Notes: a model not told the origin generated them from the sequence alone. A stretch of DNA of 64,000 nt from Photobacterium frigidiphilum (GCF_003025615.1 NZ_PYMJ01000004.1:62001-126000); one strand, 5' to 3'; shown: positions 1-8,309, counted from the first letter of the stretch. Program-made: numbers and translations.

Positions 1-2
1 AT

Positions 3-161
3 CAGAATGCGAGTAACGTGTTCATTGAAAGGCACGAGGAGAACGCTGCTTCAGCAGGGATGATGCGCAAAGCCGGATTTGAAATTATTGATACTTTTTA
101 TGACCCTAAAAAAAGGTCAGCAGGATCAAGAAACACTTCAGTGTTAGCTAAATGCACATAA
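3..161 (+). CDS. GNAT-like acetyltransferase, C-terminal part (cut by window edge)
   Basis: An open frame enters from the left edge and stops at 159-161, giving 52 residues. The stretch NAASAGMMRKAGFEII resembles the C-terminal part of GNAT N-acetyltransferases, where an Asn/Ala-x-x-x-Met-x-K-x-GF segment packs against the acetyl-CoA site. The rest of the gene lies outside the window, so substrate and start are unknown. It reads into the repeat element that begins at 158. The family call rests on this one short motif. Confidence 0.45.
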   Translation, partial: QNASNVFIERHEENAASAGMMRKAGFEIIDTFYDPKKRSAGSRNTSVLAKCT

Positions 162-260
162 CAGATAAGGATATGTGTCGCGAAGCCGACACCTATCCGA
201 AGTGTTGAACAAGCCCGAGCTACCTTATATAGGGAAATATTACGAAAAAGTAAAAATGTG
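158..260. repeat. Structured repeat, copy A
   Basis: About 100 bases that recur in diverged form at 4660-4760. Both start with ATAACAG and share GGAT, TGTCG, CCGACA, CTAT, TGTTGAAC and AGCCCGA in the same order. The first 30 bases after position 169 fold as a 12-bp stem with one mismatch (GGATATGTGTCG against CGACACCTATCC, loop CGAAGC). It could be a miniature mobile element, a small RNA or a cassette-associated element. Function is unknown. Confidence 0.5.
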
Positions 261-375
261 ATTGCTGGTAAGCGGTTATATTGAAGCGAGCACCTGCCTT
301 GGCTTAAGACCAATAGACATAATTGACTGATTTTAATGTTTAATTCTGGTTATCTCCTCAAATAAAAGTTGAACT

Positions 376-659
376 ATTATCCTTATGTAACCCAATATTT
401 TCTCGGTCGAAATACGCCAAGATAAATATGTGGATGTAAATCTCGTCGTCGATTATGGGTATGAAGCACCGACGTAAATCCGATAGTCTCACCGATATTC
501 TTAGCACGATACGCGAAGTCTTTTATTAAAGTGGTGGATAATGCGACGCACCACACGTGAATAGGCGTCAATGGTTGCGGGTCGTTTACCTTGCAGTTTT
601 AAGTTAGTAAGCTGTTGTTCATAAAGAAAATCGACGCGAAGTTGTTGTTCGGCATTCAT
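376..659 (-). pseudogene. IS91-type integrase/transposase remnant 1
   Basis: Read on the minus strand from ATG at 659, the frame begins MNAEQQLRVDFLYEQQ and continues with LKLQGKRPATIDAYSR, typical of the N-terminal SAM-like domain of the tyrosine recombinase that accompanies some IS91-family transposases. After about 45 residues the frame changes. A second segment containing SVLHTHNRRRDLHPHIYL matches the catalytic core region of IS91 transposases. An internal deletion has therefore joined the two genes. The left edge ends at ATTATCCTTATGT (376-388), which is also the left edge of remnant 2. Confidence 0.7.
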
Positions 660-804
660 GCTAAATACTCTGTAGTGATTGGAGTATTAAGGGGGGGCGA
701 GGGTATTATTTATTTCATAGAGTAACAAATGGAACATGGAAGCAAAGGGATAAAGCGAAATTAAATTACATCTTAAATTATCGTTCTTAAAAGGAAGTTA
801 CATA

Positions 805-1518
805 ATGAAAAAACAAGTGCAGACACTAATCATCGCAGGAGTCCTTACTTCCATGCTCACTGGATGTGGGGCAGTTATGCAGGATCGTTCAAGTGCGACG
901 CAGTTTGATTTACAAGTACAAGAAGAAAGTCAGAATTTAGATAAAAAACCAGTCAAAAGCGATGTGTTCAACAAAGTGAAAACTATAGTTGTTGCTGATT
1001 ACGTGGATTATTTAGAGGGATTTCCTGCTGATAATATCCGTGTATATAAAGTGATGGTGAAACAATTAGAAAAAAGCCTCGAGAGATCAGGTAAATACAA
1101 AGTGATCTCATCGTCTAAATTTCGAGATGAAATTAAGCGCCAAGATCAAGATATCGATCTTACCGTGGATTCTAGCGAGGATATTGAAGAATCAATGGCG
1201 ATAGTGGGTAAAGCGTTAACTGTGCATGGTGTTGTGGCAATTGATATAGACACAGAGGGCGAGAACATTAGCTCTCTGAGTAACCAAGCAACTCAAATGT
1301 CACAATTAATTGTGGATGGTGAAATTCGTCTCCCAATGGAAATTAAATTGGTGATGGTAAGAACAAGAACTTCAGAGGTATTGTACTCTCAATCAAGTAT
1401 TGTTGATTGGGTGACTGGAACATCTGGCTTGAGTACGACCAAATCATCTCGGTTAACGAAGATTGTTTCCTCTGTTGTTGATCCACTTGTCCTCGGCATG
1501 ACTAAAACTCCAAACTAA
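805..1518 (+). CDS. Lipoprotein with possible LpoB/CsgG-like fold
   Basis: A 237-residue exported lipoprotein. The signal peptide ends in the lipobox LTGC (Cys about residue 21). AAGGAAG lies just upstream of the ATG at 805. The mature part has a segment (VKTIVVADYVDYLEG ... LERSGKYKVISSSKF) with the alternation seen in LpoB/CsgG/TolB-N type domains, in which a strand, a helix and a YxVI strand follow each other. This is pattern recognition only. The gene stands alone between two IS91-type remnants in the same accessory region. A role in the envelope is inferred from the lipobox. Confidence 0.65.
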   Translation: MKKQVQTLIIAGVLTSMLTGCGAVMQDRSSATQFDLQVQEESQNLDKKPVKSDVFNKVKTIVVADYVDYLEGFPADNIRVYKVMVKQLEKSLERSGKYKVISSSKFRDEIKRQDQDIDLTVDSSEDIEESMAIVGKALTVHGVVAIDIDTEGENISSLSNQATQMSQLIVDGEIRLPMEIKLVMVRTRTSEVLYSQSSIVDWVTGTSGLSTTKSSRLTKIVSSVVDPLVLGMTKTPN

Positions 1519-1547
1519 GCCCAAAGCTACGTTTTATTAAGCGTAGC

Positions 1548-1845
1548 ATTATCCTTATGTGGGGTAAGAATGTCAGATAATCGTTTGTTTTGTTGAGGTT
1601 TAACGATGTTAAGCCACTACCTTCACGATGAAGTACATGCTTAAAAAAGAACGGTAAACCATTGCGAATAATCCTGACAGTACTCCAAGAATGGGTGTCG
1701 GGTGCTTTATCAAAGTGGTGGGGTAATGCGACGCACCGCACGTGAATAGGCGTCAATCGTTGCAGGGCGTTTACCTTGCAGTTTTAAGTTAGTAACCTGT
1801 TATCCATAAAGAAAATCGGCGCGTTTTTTTGTTCAATGTTATGCG
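1548..1845 (-). pseudogene. IS91-type integrase remnant 2
   Basis: The segment 1700-1830 is highly similar to 520-650 in remnant 1 (same integrase N-terminal coding sequence), but the start codon is lost and base changes break the frame (an early TAA appears). It retains more integrase than remnant 1: the minus-strand frame includes HSWSTVRIIRNGLPFFFKHV, a typical core-binding segment of these recombinases. It then decays and ends at the same ATTATCCTTATGT boundary (1548-1560). No intact copy is present to mobilise either remnant. Confidence 0.65.
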
Positions 1846-1866
1846 GAAAATTACAAGGAGGTACTT

Positions 1867-2394
1867 ATGGAAACGAATAAACATATTGGGAGTTTAGTTC
1901 TTAGCCAAGAACAGATTAGATTAGGAGTGGCAATTGTAGCAGATAAACTAAACCAGAAATTTTCAGGTGAAGAGGTTGTTATTATTTCAGTTGTTCCTGG
2001 GGGTATTCTATTTACCGCGGATCTTGTTCGGGAATTGAAATTTGATGTCAATATGGACTATATAGCTTGTCATCATACACCTGGTGTTAGTGAGAATGGA
2101 TCGCCGATTGTGTATCATCAAGACATTAATATTAAAGATAAACATGTCATTTTAGTCGATGATGCCATTGAGACTGGTGGAACGATGAAACGAGTTGCGC
2201 TATTCATTGGTGCTGAGTTCGGTGTTAAATCTGTTTCCATTGCTACGTTATTTGTAAAGCCTAATCGAGTCAATATACCAGTGACGCAATATTTTGCTTA
2301 TGAAATGGAAAATGACGATATGCTAATTGGTTACGGATTATCTTGGGAAAATAAATATCAAAATATTCCATTCGTATCGAAGCTAATTAAGTAA
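1867..2394 (+). CDS. Hypoxanthine phosphoribosyltransferase-like protein
   Basis: A 175-residue type I phosphoribosyltransferase. The PRPP-binding signature VILVDDAIETGGTMK lies near residues 97-111, preceded by a VVPGGILFTADLVREL segment that forms the pyrophosphate loop region. Family members transfer the phosphoribosyl group of PRPP to a purine base (salvage). The substrate cannot be fixed from sequence. A perfect ribosome-binding site (AAGGAGGT) precedes the ATG at 1867. The gene stands alone after IS remnant 2, so it is probably an accessory paralogue rather than the main hpt. It has no operon partners. Confidence 0.75.
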   Translation: METNKHIGSLVLSQEQIRLGVAIVADKLNQKFSGEEVVIISVVPGGILFTADLVRELKFDVNMDYIACHHTPGVSENGSPIVYHQDINIKDKHVILVDDAIETGGTMKRVALFIGAEFGVKSVSIATLFVKPNRVNIPVTQYFAYEMENDDMLIGYGLSWENKYQNIPFVSKLIK

Positions 2395-2540
2395 ATCATT
2401 GGATATAACTTAGGGCTCGCTATAAATAACAATCAAGGTGATGCCTTATACTCGGCATTTTTGATTTGGAGTTCAGTGTAGTATCTAGCGGCTATGAATT
2501 GTATTAATTTGATTTCGCCTTTCAATAAATGGAGTTAATT

Positions 2541-2783
2541 ATGACACAGATGGCAATATCAAATTATCTTGGTGGCTTTGTTTTATTGTTACTCTGTTAT
2601 CCTTTTATACTGATTTCTATCAATCTATTTACTTATGATACGGTTCGCAACAAAATTACCTTTTGGTTTAATTTGACTTGTGCTCTATTGGCAATTTATC
2701 TTTTGTTCATGCATATGAATATTGAGGTTGTTTATGGTAAGGAGCTACTTGACGCTTGGTATAGTAACCATATAAACGAATAA
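2541..2783 (+). CDS. Small two-helix membrane protein
   Basis: An 80-residue protein with two hydrophobic segments (about 10-32 and 40-60: LGGFVLLLLCYPFILISI and a second around CALLAIYLLFMH). The ATG at 2541 is preferred over the in-frame ATG at 2529 because GGAG between them serves as its ribosome-binding site. I do not recognise a family. No neighbour suggests a role. Confidence 0.5.
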   Translation: MTQMAISNYLGGFVLLLLCYPFILISINLFTYDTVRNKITFWFNLTCALLAIYLLFMHMNIEVVYGKELLDAWYSNHINE

Positions 2784-3066
2784 TCATCCTACTAATAGGC
2801 ACATATAAAAACATTAAGTTGACGCGTTTTACTCAGCGGTTTTGGTGAGTGTCCCTTAATCGTTTTGATTCGTAATAAGCTAACTATTGCTTGCGTAATG
2901 CGGGTTATAGACCCAATAGACTATTCGAGTATTATGCTTGGAGTTCTATGCAGCGTTCACGTTTAATACAGTGCTTCGTTTTAGCCTTGGAAGGAAGCGA
3001 ACGTCTTAGCAAAGTAAGCGTAAGTGACAGGCGTTAGGTGTTATCGCAATTAAGAAGGAATTTAGT
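2784..3066. other. Gene-free stretch, possible cassette boundary
   Basis: 283 bases without a convincing gene. Near its right end the string GGCGTTAGGTGTTAT (about 3029-3043) sits 20-25 bases before the next start codon. This resembles the 3' end of vibrio-type integron attC sites in cassette arrays. No complementary left boundary was found after the preceding gene, so a functional attC is not claimed. Confidence 0.25.
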
Positions 3067-3846
3067 TTGTTAGCTTTTACCCATAAAACAGGACACTATT
3101 TGAGCGTTGATGGTGCCGAAATTTATTATGAATTATTAGGCGATCCCGAAGGTAAACCACTTGTGTTATTACATGGTGGGCTAGGTTGTATAACTGATTT
3201 GAACGTAATTCTTGAAGGTATTCCAAGTGGTTATAGGGTTATTGGTATTGATCTTCGGGGGCATGGTAAATCAACTCTTGGTGATAAAGAATTAAATTAC
3301 TCGCAATATCAACGTGATGTTGAAGCTGTGCTAAACCATCTAGAACTTCATTCATTTTCAATGTTTGGTTTTAGCGATGGTGGTATTGTGAGCTATCGTT
3401 TAGCCGCCGTTGGTAATTTAAAAGTTGAAAGGTTAATTACATTAGGCTCACAGTGGCGACTAAAAATAAATGACCCATCTATTGAATTCTTAGGTGGGGT
3501 CACGTCTGATGACTGGAAAGAAATGTTCCCAGAATCAGTTGCATACTATAACGACGTTAATCCACAACCAGACTTTGAGTTACTCGTTGAAAAGGTGAAG
3601 AATGTCTGGATAGATACATCAATAGCAGGTTACCCAAATGAGACGGTTAGTGACATTCGATGTCCGGTGCTTGTGATGCGTGGTGATGATGACTTTTTGT
3701 TTTCATTGGATGAAGCCGTTGAGCTCGTAGAGCAAATTGAAAATACTAAGTTCATGAATATCGCATACGCTGAACATGAGGCGCATAAGGAATCTTCAGG
3801 CATTTGTTGTTCCATCATAAGTCAAACTCTATCTTGTGCGAACTAA
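3067..3846 (+). CDS. Alpha/beta hydrolase, C-terminus probably frameshifted
   Basis: 259 residues of an alpha/beta-hydrolase fold enzyme. Visible elements are the oxyanion-hole motif LLHGGLG (about 34-40), the nucleophile elbow GFSDGG (Ser about 101), the acid region MRGDDDF (about 201) and EHEAHKES with the probable catalytic His. The start is TTG at 3067 with AAGAAGGA eight bases upstream; no ATG fits. After EAHKES the frame continues as GICCSIISQTLSCAN. The other frames read AFVVPS and then LYLVRTK, which look more like the expected tail of the family, so small indels have probably altered the last 15 residues. The catalytic residues precede the change. Confidence 0.7.
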   Translation: MLAFTHKTGHYLSVDGAEIYYELLGDPEGKPLVLLHGGLGCITDLNVILEGIPSGYRVIGIDLRGHGKSTLGDKELNYSQYQRDVEAVLNHLELHSFSMFGFSDGGIVSYRLAAVGNLKVERLITLGSQWRLKINDPSIEFLGGVTSDDWKEMFPESVAYYNDVNPQPDFELLVEKVKNVWIDTSIAGYPNETVSDIRCPVLVMRGDDDFLFSLDEAVELVEQIENTKFMNIAYAEHEAHKESSGICCSIISQTLSCAN

Positions 3847-3855
3847 ACCTAATCG

Positions 3856-3940
3856 GGTAGCCGAGGGTCTCTAGCCCCCACGACACCCTGCATGCGGTCC
3901 GTACTTTCACTGCGCAACTTATGTTGGACGTTATAAGGCG
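3856..3940 (+). other. GC-rich patch of foreign character before truncated GNAT
   Basis: The stretch with GTAGCCGAGGGTCTCTAG and CCCTGCATGCGG is clearly more GC-rich than its AT-rich surroundings. It ends in TTGGACGTTATAAGGCG, which resembles the end of an integron attC just ahead of a cassette gene. From memory the GC-rich part resembles RNA-domain sequence flanking group II intron reverse transcriptases. That memory is weak and no reverse transcriptase is present, so it is at most a scar. Confidence 0.25.
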
Positions 3941-4129
3941 AAAAGGTTATGAATATTGTATTAGCAGAATCAACAGAGATTAAAGAGATAAATAGGCTCA
4001 TTGAATCGGCTAAACGATATTGGGGCTATAGCGATAAGTTAGTTAATTCAAAACCAGAAGGTAGGGTGTTGCCAGTGATGGGTAATGCGACGCGGCTTCG
4101 TTCAACAAATGCATCACCACGGTTCATTA

Positions 4130-4162
4130 CACTCGGCATTCTTAGTTTGCCGAGTGTTTTCG
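4130..4162 (+). terminator. Rho-independent terminator
   Basis: A 9-bp perfect stem, CACTCGGCA (4130-4138) with TGCCGAGTG (4148-4156), followed by TTTTCGTTTT. It lies inside the truncated GNAT frame. It presumably belonged to the gene whose 3' end was fused there. Confidence 0.75.
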
Positions 4163-4171
4163 TTTTACGTG

Positions 4172-4195
4172 ATAAAAACCGTCAAAAGACGGTTT
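4172..4195 (-). terminator. Rho-independent terminator of SEC-C gene
   Basis: Stem AAACCGTC (4176-4183), loop of four A, and GACGGTTT (4188-4195). Read on the minus strand it is followed by a run of T. It lies just downstream of the minus-strand SEC-C gene ending at 4215. Confidence 0.75.
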
Positions 4196-4214
4196 ATATG
4201 CAATCTATTTATAT

Positions 4215-4547
4215 TTAAGCACAGCACTTCTTGTATTTTTTCCCGCTGCCACAAAGGCAGGGTTCGTTGCGGTTTTGTGTTTTTTCAACGGTAGCCGTTT
4301 TTGGTTTGTTGAGAATAGTGTCTAGCTCAATAGTGTTTTCTGCAGCTGTTGCATCAACAACAATATTTACAACGATTGATTTCTCAGCTGCCAGCGCTTC
4401 GATTTGAGCTTTACGTTCTTCAGTGTTTACCACAACAGGAACTGGTGCCCCTTCGGTTCCTGCTTTTACGTCACGGCTTACGTTATAGCCTGACATAATG
4501 TGGTTTTGTCTTGCGTCTATTCGGCCTTTGAAAAATAATTTTGACAT
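4215..4547 (-). CDS. SEC-C motif protein, PBPRA1643 family
   Basis: A 110-residue protein ending in the SEC-C zinc-binding motif CLCGSGKKYKKCC, the module found at the C-terminus of SecA. The N-terminus MSKLFFKGRIDARQNHIMSG is characteristic of the family named after a Photobacterium profundum locus (PBPRA1643 family SWIM/SEC-C metal-binding protein). Zinc is coordinated by the C-x-C and CC pairs. The biological role is unknown. It is a monocistronic minus-strand gene with its own terminator at 4172-4195. It is one of the better hints that the host is Photobacterium-like. Confidence 0.85.
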   Translation of the reverse strand: MSKLFFKGRIDARQNHIMSGYNVSRDVKAGTEGAPVPVVVNTEERKAQIEALAAEKSIVVNIVVDATAAENTIELDTILNKPKTATVEKTQNRNEPCLCGSGKKYKKCCA

Positions 4548-4659
4548 TGTTTACTCATTTATAGTTGGTATGACGCAATAAGGTGGCGATTATACTCATA
4601 TTCAACGATTGATAAAGCAATGATAAATTCTAGTTATTGGCAAGGCCGTGACAAATGGT

Positions 4660-4760
4660 ATAACAGGGAAGGATTTCTGTCGAAAATCCGACAACTATTC
4701 AAGATGTTGAACTAGCCCGAATTCTATTACATAAGATAATAGTATGAATAAGTAAAAGTG
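4660..4760. repeat. Structured repeat, copy B
   Basis: The diverged second copy of the element at 158-260. The hairpin loop-proximal stem TGTCG/CGACA is kept (4679-4696 region), and several outer pairs hold through compensating or G-U changes. TTGAAC-AGCCCGA follows in both. It lies in the 498-base gene-free interval between the SEC-C gene and the next GNAT gene. Nothing else was recognised in that interval. Confidence 0.5.
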
Positions 4761-5045
4761 GAGCCTGAAAGTACTTTTCATGAAGCTCTCTGTACTTTTT
4801 TGAGTTCGTATTATTTTGTATTCAACCATATTTTCGAATGGCTCAAAGGAATAGATCAAATTTGTATTTTATGCCCCTTTAAATGGTAGCGTGGCTTGTA
4901 ATTACCGAGTTATATTTGTTGTTAAATAAACAAGGTGGTGTTTTACTGTTTTTTTGATTTATTTTCAGTTGTTTAAGTAGTAATTTTGGAGCTTGTTGCC
5001 ATAGTAATCAGAGTGTTATGGCGAGGTTATGTGCTAGGAGGAAAA

Positions 5046-5501
5046 ATGGAATTTGCTCTTGAAAAAGTGACTCACAGAGATCTAGATTCAATCCTTAAAT
5101 TAGGTGAATCGGCTAATGAAGAGCACGTTGTACCTTTACTTGATGCTGAAGGTCAGAAAGCCATTCGGCTTGCGTTTATGTCTGATGTCGAAAACGTAAC
5201 GAATCCTGAAATTTATTCAGCGGTTAAAGCAATCATTGGTAACGAAATAATAGGTTATATAGCTTGGCGTGATGGAAACTACCTTGGCCATCTTTATGTT
5301 AAAACTGAATATCATGGCTTTGGTGTAGCTAAACGGCTAGTTGAGGAAATGAAGACGATTAGTGGCGCAAAGTTAATAAGCGTCAAAGCATCAATTTATG
5401 CACTTGGCTTCTATGGAAAAGTAGGGTTTAAGGCTATGTCGGAAGAGTTGAGCATAAATGGTATTCGTTATGTTCTTATGGAGCTTAATGTTGGATTGTA
5501 A
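5046..5501 (+). CDS. GNAT family N-acetyltransferase
   Basis: A 151-residue GNAT protein. The acetyl-CoA-binding motif A appears as LYVKTEYHGFGVAKRLVEEM (about 81-100, pattern H-G-x-G-x-A) and the C-terminal segment as ASIYALGFYGKVGF. The start at 5046 is chosen because AGGAGG lies directly upstream; the longer in-frame TTG start at 4986 has no ribosome-binding site. Substrate is unknown. It stands alone in the accessory region. Confidence 0.8.
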   Translation: MEFALEKVTHRDLDSILKLGESANEEHVVPLLDAEGQKAIRLAFMSDVENVTNPEIYSAVKAIIGNEIIGYIAWRDGNYLGHLYVKTEYHGFGVAKRLVEEMKTISGAKLISVKASIYALGFYGKVGFKAMSEELSINGIRYVLMELNVGL

Positions 5502-5658
5502 TAGAAGTTGTTAACCTCTTATAGGCTAGGCAGGAAGGTCAATTACAAATGTACCTGAAATGGTATAGCTAAGTGCTAACAAATTGGTTGGGTACAGTGG
5601 GAAAAACGTTACAACTCATTTCTGTCCAACATCGATTTTGATTCGATGAATACACCTC

Positions 5659-5691
5659 AAAAACGTATCAGCGGAGGAATGCTGATACGTT
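5659..5691 (-). terminator. Rho-independent terminator
   Basis: A perfect 11-bp stem, AACGTATCAGC (5662-5672) with GCTGATACGTT (5681-5691), 8-base loop. On the minus strand it is followed by TTTTTGAG. It terminates the minus-strand NmrA-like gene ending at 5743. Confidence 0.85.
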
Positions 5692-5742
5692 CTAATCTCA
5701 CTAACGTCTGGAAAGTTGAAATTAACGAGGGTGAATCGATGA

Positions 5743-6684
5743 CTACTCAGTGTCAAAAATAAACTCAGGATTAGCAATTGCTTGTGCAGGTGTTTTTCTG
5801 ACGCGATAATCTGGGAATAGCTCTGAAGCCTTGATGGTTTCATCTGTAAAGTTCGCCAACTTACCAATCACGTAAATCACGTAATTAATACCCCAACGTT
5901 CACGATCTGTCTCGGCTCCTTTTTTCGCGGTAACTTCATCGTTCGCTATAAGTCGTTGCTCAGTAATATACTCTGATGAGAAATGTTCATATTCAAAAGC
6001 ATGATTTGGGTGGTGCTCTTTCAATAAATCAATCATTTCGAGTTGTGTAAGAACGTTGTAATCCATTTGTACACAACGATTCATGGTGCGATCATCAGTG
6101 ATCGCCATCGCGATAATCTGACCAATATCTTTTATTTCGTGAGCATAGATCGGTAGTTCCATATTACCGAAGGTTGTAATTTTGTTGAAAAAGCGAAGAT
6201 TAGGCAGGAAATAATCAAAAATGCCACCAGTGTAAATGAACGTCCAGCCGATACCTGATTTAAAAATCTTCTCGTGTAAGTCTTTTTTGTAATCAAACAA
6301 AATTCCATCACCGTAATCTACCCCTCGAGTATGACAACCAAATTCTGTGGGTACAAAGCGCTTTACGCCACTCGCTATCGCAGCTTCAAGCCAAATAGGT
6401 TCTAGTTCAGTAATAACGGTTTGATCGCCTGGCGCACAGCAAATTAATGTATCTGCACCTTTGATTGCCGCCATTATTTGAGTTTTATCTCGCATGTCTG
6501 TTACTTCTGCAATGTGTGCACCATTGTCTTTAAATTCTTTTAGTTTGCCGGATAAGTCACTCTGTAGGTTTCGAGTGATCGCAATAACGTTGTGGCCTAG
6601 TTTTAAAAGTGTTCGCACCGTTGGGCTGCCGACTTGTCCTGTGGCACCTATTACTGCAATGGTTTGTTTTTGGAAAGTTGACAT
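5743..6684 (-). CDS. NmrA-like / aromatic alcohol reductase-type NAD(P)-binding protein
   Basis: 313 residues with an N-terminal Rossmann motif IGATGQVGSPTVRTLLKLG (about 12-30) and a GADTLICCAPGD segment, as in atypical short-chain dehydrogenases of the NmrA / isoflavone-reductase-like group. Members either reduce aromatic substrates with NADPH or sense nicotinamide redox state. The choice cannot be made here. FVPTEFGC and the later Lys/Asp-containing segment are typical of the phenylpropanoid reductase-like branch. It is monocistronic, with a strong terminator just downstream. Confidence 0.75.
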   Translation of the reverse strand: MSTFQKQTIAVIGATGQVGSPTVRTLLKLGHNVIAITRNLQSDLSGKLKEFKDNGAHIAEVTDMRDKTQIMAAIKGADTLICCAPGDQTVITELEPIWLEAAIASGVKRFVPTEFGCHTRGVDYGDGILFDYKKDLHEKIFKSGIGWTFIYTGGIFDYFLPNLRFFNKITTFGNMELPIYAHEIKDIGQIIAMAITDDRTMNRCVQMDYNVLTQLEMIDLLKEHHPNHAFEYEHFSSEYITEQRLIANDEVTAKKGAETDRERWGINYVIYVIGKLANFTDETIKASELFPDYRVRKTPAQAIANPEFIFDTE

Positions 6685-6802
6685 GGATTTAATCTCTTTT
6701 ATTTTGTAAGTAATGACTGAATTTTAAAAGTAATTACCTATTTGCGCATGGTTAAGGTGAATCTAAAAATGGTAAATATTGAACTGGCATGGGTTTGAAG
6801 GG

Positions 6803-8170
6803 CTATATTACGGTGGTTACTAAGAGGTAGCTGATAAATGCCATTGTTGCAACACTGAGCGTGATTGGGAGCTGCGTTCTAAAGTGACTTTCAGGGCTAC
6901 ACCCTGCAGCTGAAGATGCCACAATGATTGAGTCGGAAATAGGCGAACTTTGATCACCAAAAACAGCACCAGAAATAACAGCACCAATAATAAGCGGTAA
7001 CGACAATCCCATTTGAGCAGCCATTGGTAATGCAATCGGTATTAATATGCTTACGGTCGCTCCAGAGCTTCCTGTTGCAAATGAGATGGCAATACCAATC
7101 AGAAAGATGATTGCTGGTAGTGTTTTTTCTGAAATATGCCCCACCATGAGTTGGGCAAGGTAGTTCCCTGTGCCAAGTTCTCCGATGACATGGCTAAGGG
7201 TAAATGCCAAGGTCAGTATGATGACCGCTGGGAGAATTCGTATTACACCCTGAAAAACCCAACGTAAGGTCTGATTGAATTTTATTCCACTTAGGCGGTA
7301 GAGAAGTGCACTTCCCATGAGTGCTATATATCCACTCCAGTAAATCGCATTGCTGATATCGCCGTTGATTGGGTTTCCACTGCCTGTAACGGTTGCGATA
7401 GTCACGATACTTAGTATGAGTAAGTAGAGTGGGGCCATTAATACCCATAGGGGGTGACTCGGATTGCTTTGCTCGATATGGGTTTCCACTGCCTGTATCG
7501 TACTTTTCTCTTGTTCGTATTTGAAGTCGTGAGGTAGCACGGATAGCAAAGGAACAGAAAGGAGTATAAATAGGGTATAAAACTGATAATGCACTGAATC
7601 CATAACCAGTTGAGTCGCAACGCCTTCAATAATACCTTGTTCAATTTGAACTTGAATCAAACTGGTCAAAAAAATACCAGCGCTACTGATAGGTAAAAGC
7701 CATGCTAAAGGCGCCCCTGTACCATTTGCTACAAACGCTAATTTTTGTTTAGACACCTGATGGTTAGTAAACAGTTGGCGGCCAATCACCCCAACCATCA
7801 TCATTGAGCCTACACCTTCTAGGCACATTAGAAAACCAGCCCCAAAGGTTAGTAACTGTGCATGAATTCGACTTCTAACCCACTTCTTCTCTGTGATGAT
7901 AAACAATGCGCGACGAATGGCCCCTGAGCATTGTAATAAATGGATAATTGAGCCGATCATCAAAATAAATAGCAAACTTTTTAATGCACTTGGTGATTGA
8001 AGGGTCAGCGCAATCGCATTCACACTTGAGACTAATCCAGATAGGAATGACGGTGCTAAAATCAAAGATCCCGCCACGATGCCTGAAAAAATCGCCAAGT
8101 AGGCTTTGCGAGTCGTTATTGCCAATGAAATAGCCAACAGTGGTGGAAGTAAGGATATCCAATTGTTCAT
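6803..8170 (-). CDS. NhaC-family Na+/H+ antiporter
   Basis: A 455-residue polytopic membrane protein with about 11-12 hydrophobic segments. The start MNNWISLLPPLLAISLAI and later segments FATGSSGATVSILIPIALPM and GAVFGDQSSPISDSIIVASS are typical of NhaC/YfcC-superfamily antiporters (the last is the conserved GD-x-SSP-x-SD motif). Family members exchange cytoplasmic Na+ for protons, or organic substrates such as malate/lactate. The exact substrate is not decidable. It is expected in a salt-requiring marine bacterium. No partner gene is present. Confidence 0.8.
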   Translation of the reverse strand: MNNWISLLPPLLAISLAITTRKAYLAIFSGIVAGSLILAPSFLSGLVSSVNAIALTLQSPSALKSLLFILMIGSIIHLLQCSGAIRRALFIITEKKWVRSRIHAQLLTFGAGFLMCLEGVGSMMMVGVIGRQLFTNHQVSKQKLAFVANGTGAPLAWLLPISSAGIFLTSLIQVQIEQGIIEGVATQLVMDSVHYQFYTLFILLSVPLLSVLPHDFKYEQEKSTIQAVETHIEQSNPSHPLWVLMAPLYLLILSIVTIATVTGSGNPINGDISNAIYWSGYIALMGSALLYRLSGIKFNQTLRWVFQGVIRILPAVIILTLAFTLSHVIGELGTGNYLAQLMVGHISEKTLPAIIFLIGIAISFATGSSGATVSILIPIALPMAAQMGLSLPLIIGAVISGAVFGDQSSPISDSIIVASSAAGCSPESHFRTQLPITLSVATMAFISYLLVTTVI

Positions 8171-8309
8171 AATAAACCGTCCAAAATTGTGAAGGTTTAG
8201 TGTAGTGGTGCAGATATTTATTACATGGTAAAGGTAGGTGGGAAAATGGTATATATCGAACGCTATGGTTTGCTGGTGGTGATGCTAACGTTGCCGTTAT
8301 CTATCGTTT

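Larger units (their letters stand above)
3949..4218 (+). pseudogene. Truncated GNAT acetyltransferase
   Basis: An 89-codon frame. The first about 32 residues (MNIVLAESTEIKEINRLI ... SAKRYWGYSDKL) match the N-terminal helix of GNAT acetyltransferases. The acetyl-CoA-binding core is absent. After about residue 38 the sequence switches to unrelated DNA (VMGNATRLRSTNASPRF) that ends in a terminator. It is best read as a gene cut off by insertion or deletion and fused to another gene's 3' end. The downstream terminator at 4130 lies inside this frame, which supports the pseudogene reading. Confidence 0.6.

Noticed and set aside
3856..3940. Complete group II intron
   Set aside because: Only a short GC-rich segment; no reverse transcriptase and no domain V-like hairpin recognised.
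5616..5867. Minus-strand frame of 83 codons overlapping the NmrA-like gene end
   Set aside because: Shadow of the real gene in another frame and contains its terminator; no ribosome-binding site.
7875..8162. Second minus-strand frame inside the NhaC-like gene
   Set aside because: Fully overlaps the antiporter, codes no recognisable protein.
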